Assembly (NCBI GenBank): GCA_015065785.1
Contig: SVPR01000008.1
Span: 1-64,000, forward strand
Reading direction: 5' to 3'
Length of the DNA stretch: 64,000 nucleotides
Source of the DNA: Oscillospiraceae bacterium
GTDB taxonomy: Bacteria > Bacillota > Clostridia > Oscillospirales > Acutalibacteraceae
Shown piece after piece: positions 42,574-49,965 of this stretch. Positions within the stretch are counted from its first letter, which is position 1. Each line of letters begins with the position of its first letter. The notes beneath the pieces are model-generated. The model saw nothing but the letters and a program-made list of their open reading frames with translations, did not search any database and was not told where the DNA came from. The translations under genes were made by a program, and so were the position numbers.

Positions 42574-43309
42574 TGCATTGATTAAAGTTACAGACCTTAA
42601 AAAACACTATAACGGTGGTGAGGTTAAGGCTCTTGACGGAGTTAACTGTGAGATTAAAAAGGGCGAGGTTGTAGTTGTTATTGGCCCATCCGGTAGTGGT
42701 AAATCTACATTTTTGCGTTCTTTAAATCTTTTAGAGATTCCAACTGACGGACAAATTATATTTAACGGTGCCGATATTACAGCACCAAAAACAAATATAA
42801 ATAAGCATCGTCAGAAAATGGGAATGGTGTTCCAGCACTTTAATTTATTCCCGAATATGACAGTGTTAGGCAATATGACAAGTGCACCAATTAAGATTCT
42901 TAAAAAATCAAAGAAAGAGGCAGAAGAAAAGGCACTTGAGCTTCTTGACAGAGTTGGTCTTAAAGACAGAGCAGACGCATACCCAAGCCAGCTTTCAGGT
43001 GGTCAGAAGCAAAGAGTTGCTATTGTAAGAGCACTTTGTATGGAGCCTGAGGTTATGCTTTTTGATGAGCCAACATCTGCACTTGACCCTGAAATGGTTG
43101 GTGAAGTTCTTGATGTTATGAAAAACCTTGCTTCACAAGGTATGACAATGATTGTTGTAACTCACGAAATGGGCTTTGCTAAAGAGGTTGGTTCTCGTGT
43201 TATATTCTTCGACGAAGGTATAATTCAGGAAGAGGGCACACCTGAGGAAATCTTCCAGAATCCGAAAGGCGAAAGACTTAAAAGCTTCCTTAGTAAAGTG
43301 CTCATTTAG
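42563..43309 (+). CDS. Amino-acid ABC transporter ATP-binding protein
   Basis: This 248-residue ATPase has Walker [13 protein letters not shown], the Q-loop region [13 protein letters not shown], the ABC signature [15 protein letters not shown], Walker [16 protein letters not shown] and the switch histidine in [12 protein letters not shown], all intact. The GTG start lies within the permease end, with AAAGGAGG upstream. It powers uptake with the two preceding genes. Its stop lies one base before copy 6 of the composite repeat. Confidence 0.94.
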   Translation: MSDNALIKVTDLKKHYNGGEVKALDGVNCEIKKGEVVVVIGPSGSGKSTFLRSLNLLEIPTDGQIIFNGADITAPKTNINKHRQKMGMVFQHFNLFPNMTVLGNMTSAPIKILKKSKKEAEEKALELLDRVGLKDRADAYPSQLSGGQKQRVAIVRALCMEPEVMLFDEPTSALDPEMVGEVLDVMKNLASQGMTMIVVTHEMGFAKEVGSRVIFFDEGIIQEEGTPEEIFQNPKGERLKSFLSKVLI

Positions 43310-43310
43310 G

Positions 43311-43610
43311 AATGCAGAATTCAGAGTGCAGAATGCAGAATTTCGGAAGGCTTCGCCTTTTAAAGTGCTGAATGCTGAGTGCTGAGGGCAGAATTTCGGA
43401 AGTCCTGCGGACTTGATTATAATTATAAATGAATAAAAATAGCTTATCCTATTATTTTTAGTTGTTTTTAAAACCAACTTTAAATGATAGGATAAATTCA
43501 TTTCTAAAAATATTAAAATATAATAGCGTCGCAGACCCTTAATTCTGCACTCTGCACTCTGCATTCTGCATTTTTCACGCTCTGCATTCTTCATTTTCAC
43601 CTTTAAAAAT
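43311..43610. repeat. Composite heptad/hairpin repeat, copy 6
   Basis: Heptads GAATGCA/GAATTCA/GAGTGCA begin one base after the ATPase stop. They are followed by AAGGC-ttc-GCCTT, heptads ATGCTGA/GTGCTGA, the AAGTCC-tgc-GGACTT palindrome, a variant core hairpin (about 43443-43496, right arm TTTAAATGATAGGATAA) and then GCGTCGCAGACCC. It ends with heptads ACTCTGC/ATTCTGC to about 43570 and further degenerate units. Confidence 0.85.
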
Positions 43611-43614
43611 ACCC

Positions 43615-43643
43615 TTGATTTATTCATTAACTAATGCTATTAT
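43615..43643 (+). promoter_or_regulatory. Sigma-A-type promoter for the orphan binding protein
   Basis: TTGATT at 43615-43620, a 17-nt spacer and TATTAT at 43638-43643 lie 40 nt before the ATG. Confidence 0.65.
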
Positions 43644-43682
43644 TGAAGAAGTGAAAATTAACACTCGAAAGGGGTTTTTATA

Positions 43683-44561
43683 ATGAAAAGATTTTTAAAA
43701 AATACTTCTCTTTTGCTTGTAATTTCAATGCTTTTTGCGTTTGCTTCTTGTAAGCCGGAAGAAACCGAAGAGCCTACAACAACAGAAGTAACTGAAACCG
43801 AAAGCACAGCTTCTACAACAGAAGAAGCAACAAGTGAAGCTGAGAAGGATACAATCATAGTAAGTCTCGGAATTGAATTTGACTTTATTCCTTATAAATA
43901 TAAAGAAAACGAAAAATTAAGCGGTATAAATATTGATTTGATGAATGCTGTAGCAGATAAATTAGGAATGAGGGTTGAATTTAAAGAAATTGCTCCCTAT
44001 AGCAGTCACTATGACCCCCAAAATTTTGATGTATATATAAATCAAACTAATAGTGATACTCTTGAAGTAGAAAATGCTTTGTTTTCAAAAATTTATATGA
44101 CAGACACTCAATCTGTAATTGTAAAAGCGACTACTGACTATGCAGTGTATGACGATTTCTATTCTGAATTCGATGCTGAGGGTTACCCTGTGGGCGTAAA
44201 AGCCGGCATTAAAATCGGTGTGAAAAAGAGTACAACAGGTGATATTTTTGCTTCTGCACCACTTAAAGAATGGGGCTTCGGTCAGGAGAATGTAAAAGAA
44301 TTTACTACAAATGAAAAAATGATAAATGCCCTTAAAAATGAAGAGGTTACCGCAGTTATAATTGATGATGCAGTAGCAAGAAAAATAATTGACAGTGTAA
44401 GCGGTCTTAAAATTTTAGAGTCTTCATTTTACAGTGCAGATTACCAGGTGGCAGTTGTAAGTGATGATAGTGAAAAGCAAACTAAAATTTTAAATGCAAT
44501 AAACGAACTCATTAGCGACGGTACTGCAAAGAAAATCGTCGATAAATATATGGAATATTGA
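43683..44561 (+). CDS. Orphan family 3 substrate-binding lipoprotein
   Basis: This 292-residue lipoprotein has a lipobox FASC (Cys near 23), an acidic Thr/Glu linker (about 25-57) and an SBP_bac_3 domain: VSLGIEFDFIPYKYK, GINIDLMNAVADKLGM, GIKIGVKKSTTGDIF, AVIIDDAVARKII and DGTAKKIVDKYMEY. It is close to the binding protein at 40.9 kb but has no permease or ATPase beside it. It may feed the transporter encoded 1 kb upstream or act as a sensor ligand binder. The GH3 gene follows after 12 nt, so the two may be co-transcribed. Confidence 0.85.
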   Translation: MKRFLKNTSLLLVISMLFAFASCKPEETEEPTTTEVTETESTASTTEEATSEAEKDTIIVSLGIEFDFIPYKYKENEKLSGINIDLMNAVADKLGMRVEFKEIAPYSSHYDPQNFDVYINQTNSDTLEVENALFSKIYMTDTQSVIVKATTDYAVYDDFYSEFDAEGYPVGVKAGIKIGVKKSTTGDIFASAPLKEWGFGQENVKEFTTNEKMINALKNEEVTAVIIDDAVARKIIDSVSGLKILESSFYSADYQVAVVSDDSEKQTKILNAINELISDGTAKKIVDKYMEY

Positions 44562-44573
44562 TAGGTGATACCA

Positions 44574-46679
44574 ATGAATTTAGAAAAAGCGCAACAAAAA
44601 GCAAAAGAATTAGTTTCTCAGATGACTGCAGAGGAAAAAATGAGTCAGCTTCTTTTTAATTCACCTGCAATCGAAAGACTTGGCATAAACGAATATAACT
44701 GGTGGAACGAGGCTTCCCACGGTATTGCGAGAGCGGGTGTTGCAACAGTTTTTCCACATGCTATTGGTATGGCGGCTACATTCGATAAAGAATTGGTTAA
44801 TACCGTTGCCGATGCTATTTCAACCGAAGCAAGAGCAAAATATAACAAGAGTATAGAGTTCGGTGACAGAGATATTTATAAAGGTCTTACTTATTGGGCA
44901 CCAAATATAAATATTTTCAGAGACCCTCGCTGGGGCAGAGGTCAGGAAACATTCGGCGAAGACCCTTACCTTACTTCACAATTAGCGGTTTCTTTCATAA
45001 ATGGCATTCAGGGTGACGGAGAATTTTACAAAGCAACTGCTTGTGCGAAGCACTTTGCAGTTCACTCAGGGCCTGAAAAGACCCGTCACGGTTTTGACGC
45101 TATTGCAAGTAAAAAGGATATGTACGAAACATATCTTCCTGCGTTTGAGTATGCAGTCAAAAAAGCAGGTGTTGCAGGTGTTATGGGTGCCTATAACCGC
45201 ACAAATGGCGAGCCTTGCTGTGCAAGTAAAACCTTAATGCAGGATATTTTAAGAAAAGACTGGCAGTTTAAGGGCTACTATGTTTCTGATTGTGGTGCTA
45301 TCCGTGATATATGGGAATTCCACAAATTTGCACCAACAATGAAGGATGCGGCGGCAGTTTCACTTAAAACCGGTTGTAACTTGAACTGCGGTGAATCCTA
45401 TAAATACTTAATTGATGCTTACGAAGAAGATTTAATTACTGATGAAGATATTACTGAAGCGGCAGAATATCTTTTCACAATCCGTGCTATGCTCGGTGAA
45501 TTTGAAGAAGTGAGACCATATAGTGATATTGGTTACGACAAGCTTGATTCAGACGAAAACAAAGCGCTCAACTTAAAAGCATCTGAAGAAACAATGGTGC
45601 TCCTTAAGAATGAAAATAACTTCTTACCGCTTAACAAAAATGACTTTAAAAAGGTAGCAGTTGTTGGCCCTAACTCAATGTCACATTTAGCACTTGAGGG
45701 CAACTACTTTGGTCACGCTTCTGAATATGTAACATTAGCAGACGGTGTCCGTCGTGTGTTTGATACTTCCAAAATATTCGTGGCAGACGGCTCACACCTT
45801 TGCAGTGAGGTTAAAAGCTCCTGGGATGGTTTTGAATACCTTTACAGTGAGGGTATGGCGGCTGCATCTGAAGCAGACCTTACAGTTTTATGCGTCGGTC
45901 TTGACAGAACAATTGAGGGTGAGGACACAAACCACTCAAATGAATTCTCAAGCTGTGGTGATAAAAATACACTTTACTTACCTGCTACTCAGATGAAATT
46001 AGCAGAAGCAATCTGCGATGTTACTGACAACTTAATTGTTGTTATTACCTGCGGTAGCGCTATTGATTTGGGCGAAAAGGTAAGAAAACACGCTAAAGCA
46101 ATAATTCACGCGTGGTACCCCGGTGCATTAGGCGGTTTAGCAGTTTCAAAGCTTATTACAGGTGAATATTCACCTTGTGGTAAAACACCGCTTACATTCT
46201 ATTATGGCGACAAAGAAATTCCATCTATGGAAGACTATAGGATGGATAACAGAACATATCGTTACTATAAGGATGAGCCGTTATATCCATTCGGCTTCGG
46301 TCTTTCATACACAAGCTTTGCTTACAGCGATTTTAAAGTGCTTTCAAATGACGATGAATTTATAAAAGTTTCTGTAGATGTAAAAAATACAGGTGACTTT
46401 GACGGCAAAGAGAAAGTACAGGTTTATGCACAATTTACAGATTCAAGAACTACAACACCTGCTTATCAGCTTTGCGGTATTTCTTCTGTTGACCTTAAAA
46501 AAGGCGAGAGCAAAACAATAGAAATTGAACTCGATAAATACTTCATTAAAGCAGTTTTAGAGGATGGCACAAGAGTAGAGCCCGACGGCAAAATTACTCT
46601 TTATGTTGGCGGACACCAGCCGGACGAGTTGAGCGATAGGCTTACGGGATACAGCTGTCTTTTCGCTACGCTCAAGTGA
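44574..46679 (+). CDS. Glycoside hydrolase family 3 beta-glucosidase/xylosidase
   Basis: This 701-residue GH3 enzyme has an N-terminal TIM barrel (about 1-300), an alpha/beta sandwich domain and a C-terminal fibronectin type III-like domain (about 600-690). Visible signatures are WWNEASHGIAR, DPRWGRGQETFGEDPYL, KHFAVHSGPEKTRHGFDA and the nucleophile Asp239 in VSDCGA. It has no signal peptide, so it probably hydrolyses imported oligosaccharides in the cytosol. Sequence alone does not separate glucosidase from xylosidase activity; WWNEASHG and the SDCGA loop lean towards xylosidase/arabinosidase relatives. Its stop codon lies in the first heptad of repeat copy 7. Confidence 0.9.
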   Translation: MNLEKAQQKAKELVSQMTAEEKMSQLLFNSPAIERLGINEYNWWNEASHGIARAGVATVFPHAIGMAATFDKELVNTVADAISTEARAKYNKSIEFGDRDIYKGLTYWAPNINIFRDPRWGRGQETFGEDPYLTSQLAVSFINGIQGDGEFYKATACAKHFAVHSGPEKTRHGFDAIASKKDMYETYLPAFEYAVKKAGVAGVMGAYNRTNGEPCCASKTLMQDILRKDWQFKGYYVSDCGAIRDIWEFHKFAPTMKDAAAVSLKTGCNLNCGESYKYLIDAYEEDLITDEDITEAAEYLFTIRAMLGEFEEVRPYSDIGYDKLDSDENKALNLKASEETMVLLKNENNFLPLNKNDFKKVAVVGPNSMSHLALEGNYFGHASEYVTLADGVRRVFDTSKIFVADGSHLCSEVKSSWDGFEYLYSEGMAAASEADLTVLCVGLDRTIEGEDTNHSNEFSSCGDKNTLYLPATQMKLAEAICDVTDNLIVVITCGSAIDLGEKVRKHAKAIIHAWYPGALGGLAVSKLITGEYSPCGKTPLTFYYGDKEIPSMEDYRMDNRTYRYYKDEPLYPFGFGLSYTSFAYSDFKVLSNDDEFIKVSVDVKNTGDFDGKEKVQVYAQFTDSRTTTPAYQLCGISSVDLKKGESKTIEIELDKYFIKAVLEDGTRVEPDGKITLYVGGHQPDELSDRLTGYSCLFATLK

Positions 46680-46976
46680 AGAAGTAAGAGTGAATAGTGA
46701 AGAGGTTCGGAACTGCGTTGCTATTATAAGAATGCAGAATGCTGAGTGCTGAGTGCTGAATTTCGGAAGGCTTCGCCTTGATTATAATTATTAGTCAATA
46801 AAAACAACAAGTTCTATCATTTTTAGTTTACGGAAAACTTTAAATGATAGAACTTATCTTTTTGTTATTAAATTATAATTGCCAACGCAGTTCTGGAATT
46901 TTTAATTTTCAATTTTTAATTTTTAATTCTGTAAAAAATTCTGCACTCTGCACTCTGCATTCTGCATTTATAAAGG
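46672..46976. repeat. Composite heptad/hairpin repeat, copy 7
   Basis: Heptads AAGTGAA/GAAGTAA/GAGTGAA/TAGTGAA begin at the GH3 stop codon. They are followed by the GGAACTGCGTTGC module, GAATGCA/GAGTGCT heptads, AAGGC-ttc-GCCTT and the core hairpin (46809-46822 with 46842-46855). Then come the AACGCAGTTC module, TTTTTAA heptads and ACTCTGC/ATTCTGC heptads, ending at the WYL gene stop. Confidence 0.9.
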
Positions 46977-46977
46977 T

Positions 46978-47982
46978 TTAGCCTTCATAAAGTGCTGCTG
47001 TTTCTTGTGCTTTTTTCTTGATTTCGTAAATTAAATCGTTAGGTGACTTGACTTTTACTCTTGCCCCGAACTGCAAAATCCAGGAGATAAGCCCTTCGCT
47101 TACAGCGGCGTTTGTTCTTAAAACAAATGAATTTTCATCATTTTTTTGAATTTTAACCGTTTTACCAAAGCGGTCAAGCATAACATCAAGCAAATCGTTG
47201 TTGCAAATAAGCTGAATTGGTTTCGGCTCACCGCTGAACATATTAAATGATTTATTAGCGTAATCGGCAGAATCAAATTTGTTTGTGTAGTTTGAAACCT
47301 CTGAAAAATGTCGTGCTTTTTCATTTGTAACTGAAACAGATTTTATTCTGTCAATTCTGACATGCATTAAATTATTATATTTTTCATTGTTACAAATAAG
47401 GTAGTAGCTGTCACTTGACCATATAAGTGCATAAGGGCTGACCTTGTGTGTTTTTTCCTCTGTTGCAGTTTTGAATTCATCTGTAATTTTTCTTTTTTGA
47501 TAAATTATATTTACCTTGAGATTTTTGTTTATTGCTTTGTCCAATTCACTTATGGTGTAATAAATTCTTTCGTTTGAGGTTTTAGGTCTTTTTTCTACAT
47601 AAACCTGCGAATGAAGAATTTTAGATTGATTTTCAGATAAAAAGCTTTCAAATTTTTTTACAAGCTCTGCAGTTTTATTCGCCGAAATAAAGTTTGCCGC
47701 CTGAACTGCATCTGAAATAAGACGGATTTCAGCTTCCTGAAATTTTCTTTCTCCTAAAAAGTAGCCTGCGTTACCCTTTTCAGTGGATTTAATTATGTCA
47801 TAGCCAAATTCTCTTAAAACATCAATATCTTTATAAATAGATTTTCTTTCTGCAGGAATACCCATATTCTGTAATTTGTCGCAAAGCTCGTTTGCAGTAA
47901 GAGAATGCTCTTCATCAGTTTGTTTTTCAAAGATTTCTGCAAGTACAAGCAGCTTTAATTTAGAATTTTTTACACCAGCCAT
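46978..47982 (-). CDS. WYL-domain transcriptional regulator
   Basis: This 334-residue protein has an N-terminal winged helix (about 5-70, SIYKDIDVLREFGYDI), a middle WYL domain (about 140-215, including KVSPYALIWSSDSYYLICNNE and MHVRIDRIKSV) and a C-terminal WCX region (about 240-330). Such regulators bind DNA through the N-terminus and a nucleotide-like or nucleic-acid ligand through the WYL domain. The ATG at 47982 is preferred, with GGGTGG just before it. Direct repeats of AAAATATAAAT at about 48027-48058, between this gene and the divergent one, could be its operator. Confidence 0.8.
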   Translation of the reverse strand: MAGVKNSKLKLLVLAEIFEKQTDEEHSLTANELCDKLQNMGIPAERKSIYKDIDVLREFGYDIIKSTEKGNAGYFLGERKFQEAEIRLISDAVQAANFISANKTAELVKKFESFLSENQSKILHSQVYVEKRPKTSNERIYYTISELDKAINKNLKVNIIYQKRKITDEFKTATEEKTHKVSPYALIWSSDSYYLICNNEKYNNLMHVRIDRIKSVSVTNEKARHFSEVSNYTNKFDSADYANKSFNMFSGEPKPIQLICNNDLLDVMLDRFGKTVKIQKNDENSFVLRTNAAVSEGLISWILQFGARVKVKSPNDLIYEIKKKAQETAALYEG

Positions 47983-48066
47983 ATTTTTACCACCCTGCAT
48001 TTATTTGTGTTGCTTTCATATTATCAAAAATATAAATTTTAGTCAATAAAATATAAATGTTGTACA

Positions 48067-48095
48067 TTGACATTTGTTGTTTTAATTGGTAAAAT
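48067..48095 (+). promoter_or_regulatory. Sigma-A-type promoter for the 48.1-kb gene
   Basis: TTGACA at 48067-48072, a 17-nt spacer and TAAAAT at 48090-48095 lie 32 nt before the ATG. Confidence 0.75.
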
Positions 48096-48127
48096 AAAGA
48101 AAAAAGAGTAGAAAGGTAGGTTTTACT

Positions 48128-48754
48128 ATGGTGAACGGCATTTTAGGTTATTCAACTTATTATAATAACAATGAGTCTTTAATACGCGGTGTTAATATGG
48201 TAAACGAAGCAGAGCAGGTAACCCGTAATGCAATTCCTGTAATGAAGGCTACCGATACTGCTCAGAGTAATGCTTCAAATTATGGTGGTTTCAGTAAGTC
48301 AAGCCATTTTGAAGGTAGTGTCAACGGTTTTGCAAATCAGACTAAAATGAAAGTTTTAGGTGAAGATGAATTAGCATTACTCAAAAGACCGGATGATGTG
48401 AAAACACCACAAGAGGTTATGGAAGACAGTGAGTGTAAAACCTGTGCTGAGAGAAAATATCAGGACGGTTCAGATGACCCCGGTGTTTCTTTTAAAACTG
48501 CTGCTCATATTTCACCAGAGCAATCTGCCTCAAAAGTCAGAAGCCACGAATATGAGCATGTTGTAAGAGAACAGGCAAAGGCAGACAGAGAAGACCGTGA
48601 AGTTGTAAGTCAGAGTGTTAAATTACACACAGATATTTGTCCTGAATGTGGCAGAGCGTATGTTTCGGGCGGTGTTACAAGTACAGTAACAAGAGGCAAG
48701 AGTGAACCACAGGAACAAGCTGAACCCGAACAATCTGTTAATAATGCAGAATAA
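48128..48754 (+). CDS. Small HEXXH protein, SprA-like putative metalloprotease
   Basis: This 208-residue protein has no signal peptide. Key features are a CKTCAERKYQDGSDD motif (about 98-112), HEYEH at residues 140-144, which fits a zinc-protease HEXXH motif, and a CPECGRAYVSGGV zinc-knuckle-like segment near 172. The CxxC-HEXXH arrangement resembles the SprA-related family of uncharacterised bacterial proteins. The N-terminal 60 residues look disordered (SNASNYGGFSKSSHF). It is a single-gene unit with its own promoter and terminator. Proteolytic activity is inference from the motif only. Confidence 0.55.
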   Translation: MVNGILGYSTYYNNNESLIRGVNMVNEAEQVTRNAIPVMKATDTAQSNASNYGGFSKSSHFEGSVNGFANQTKMKVLGEDELALLKRPDDVKTPQEVMEDSECKTCAERKYQDGSDDPGVSFKTAAHISPEQSASKVRSHEYEHVVREQAKADREDREVVSQSVKLHTDICPECGRAYVSGGVTSTVTRGKSEPQEQAEPEQSVNNAE

Positions 48755-48767
48755 AATAATCAATCAT

Positions 48768-48807
48768 AATTGCTAATCGGCTGTGTGTCGGTTAGCAATT
48801 TTTTATT
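48768..48807 (+). terminator. Terminator after the HEXXH protein gene
   Basis: AATTGCTAA pairs with TTAGCAATT around a 15-nt loop and is followed by TTTTTTA. Confidence 0.85.
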
Positions 48808-48890
48808 TACAAATTTAATTTATAGGTGTATAATTACTTCTATATGTCAAAAATTTCTAAAAGACTTGAAATGAAAGCGTGGTGTTACTT

Positions 48891-49913
48891 GTGGTAGGTC
48901 TTAAAATAGGTTTAGATATTGGTACAGGCAATGTTACTGCGGCTATTGAGGGCAAGGGTGTAGTTTTATGTGAGCCTGCAGTTTTAGCACTCGAAAGAGA
49001 TACGGGAAAGGTGATAGCTGCCGGAAAAGATGCTCTTAATATGACAGGCAGATGTCCTGATGCAATTAAGCTTGTTCGTCCACTTCTTTCAGGTGGTATT
49101 TCAAATCTTGAAAACAGTAAATTGCTTTTAAGAACTTTCCTGGAAAGAATTTGTAAAAATAAAATATTCAAGCCTACTGTTGCCGCTACAATGCCTGCAG
49201 GTCTTACTAATTTAGAAAAGAGAAATATTTTAGAATGTATTTTAAATGCAGGTGCAGGCAGAGCTGTTTTAATTGAAGAACCACTTGCCGCAGCACTTGG
49301 CACAGGTGTTATGTTAGATAAGCCTTATGGTACTATGATTGTAAATGTCGGTGCAGGTACTACAAGTGTAGCAGTTGTTACTATGGGTAGCGTTGCTGTT
49401 GCTAAAAGTGCCAAAATCGGCGGTAGTGATATGGATAAAAAAATAAAAACCTACTTAAAAACCAATCGTGGTGTTGCAGTTGGTAAGCTGACCGCCGAGG
49501 AACTGAAAATTATTTTAGGCGGTGCAGAAATCCGTGACGAGAGTATTGTTGCTATTTCAAAGGGTAAAGATATGAGTGACGGAATGCCGATGTTCTTTGA
49601 GGTTACTGCTGAAGAAATTCACTTTGCAATAAAGGAATGTATTGAAGAGGTTTGTAAAGCAATAACAGAGGTTTTAGAGGTTACACCACCGGAATTAGTA
49701 AATGATATAACTGATGATGGTATTTTCCTTTGCGGTGGCGTCGCAGGAATGTACGGACTAGATAAGTTTATTGCAAAGCAAACAGGCATAAAGGTAAAAA
49801 TACCTGGTAGAGAAACAGAAATTGCCGCTTTAGGTTGCCTGAGAACATTGTGTGAAGAAAATTATCTTTCACAGAATGGCTATCATTTTGTTACATTAGA
49901 AATTTTAGAGTGA
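48891..49913 (+). CDS. MreB/Mbl-like actin homologue
   Basis: This protein of about 340 residues is an actin-fold cell-shape protein: IGLDIGTGN (phosphate 1), GKGVVLCEPAVLAL, RPLLSGGISN, LIEEPLAAALGTGV (phosphate 2 region), VNVGAGTTSVAVV, and TAEELKIILG, all in MreB order. It should form membrane-associated filaments that guide wall synthesis. The start is uncertain: GTG codons at 48879, 48882 and 48891 are possible. The last gives MVGLKIGLDIG and has GGTG 6 nt before it. Divergence from the usual DLGTANT motif suggests an accessory MreB paralogue. The stop overlaps the dispersed 47-nt repeat. Confidence 0.8.
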   Translation: MVGLKIGLDIGTGNVTAAIEGKGVVLCEPAVLALERDTGKVIAAGKDALNMTGRCPDAIKLVRPLLSGGISNLENSKLLLRTFLERICKNKIFKPTVAATMPAGLTNLEKRNILECILNAGAGRAVLIEEPLAAALGTGVMLDKPYGTMIVNVGAGTTSVAVVTMGSVAVAKSAKIGGSDMDKKIKTYLKTNRGVAVGKLTAEELKIILGGAEIRDESIVAISKGKDMSDGMPMFFEVTAEEIHFAIKECIEEVCKAITEVLEVTPPELVNDITDDGIFLCGGVAGMYGLDKFIAKQTGIKVKIPGRETEIAALGCLRTLCEENYLSQNGYHFVTLEILE

Positions 49914-49952
49914 GTGTGTTTGAACCAGATACGGTTTAATACAGTCGCTTTT
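49905..49952 (+). repeat. 47-nt dispersed repeat, copy B
   Basis: This is an inverse-orientation near-identical copy of 21974-22020, with arms GTGTTtgAACC and GGTTTAATAC. It contains the stop codon of the MreB-like gene and reaches close to the polA ribosome binding site. Confidence 0.6.
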
Positions 49953-49965
49953 AGGAGTATAAACT

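Noticed and set aside
43133-43627. Minus-strand open frame of 164 codons
   Set aside because: It lies antisense to the ABC ATPase gene and runs into repeat copy 6. Its product is low complexity and has no ribosome binding site.
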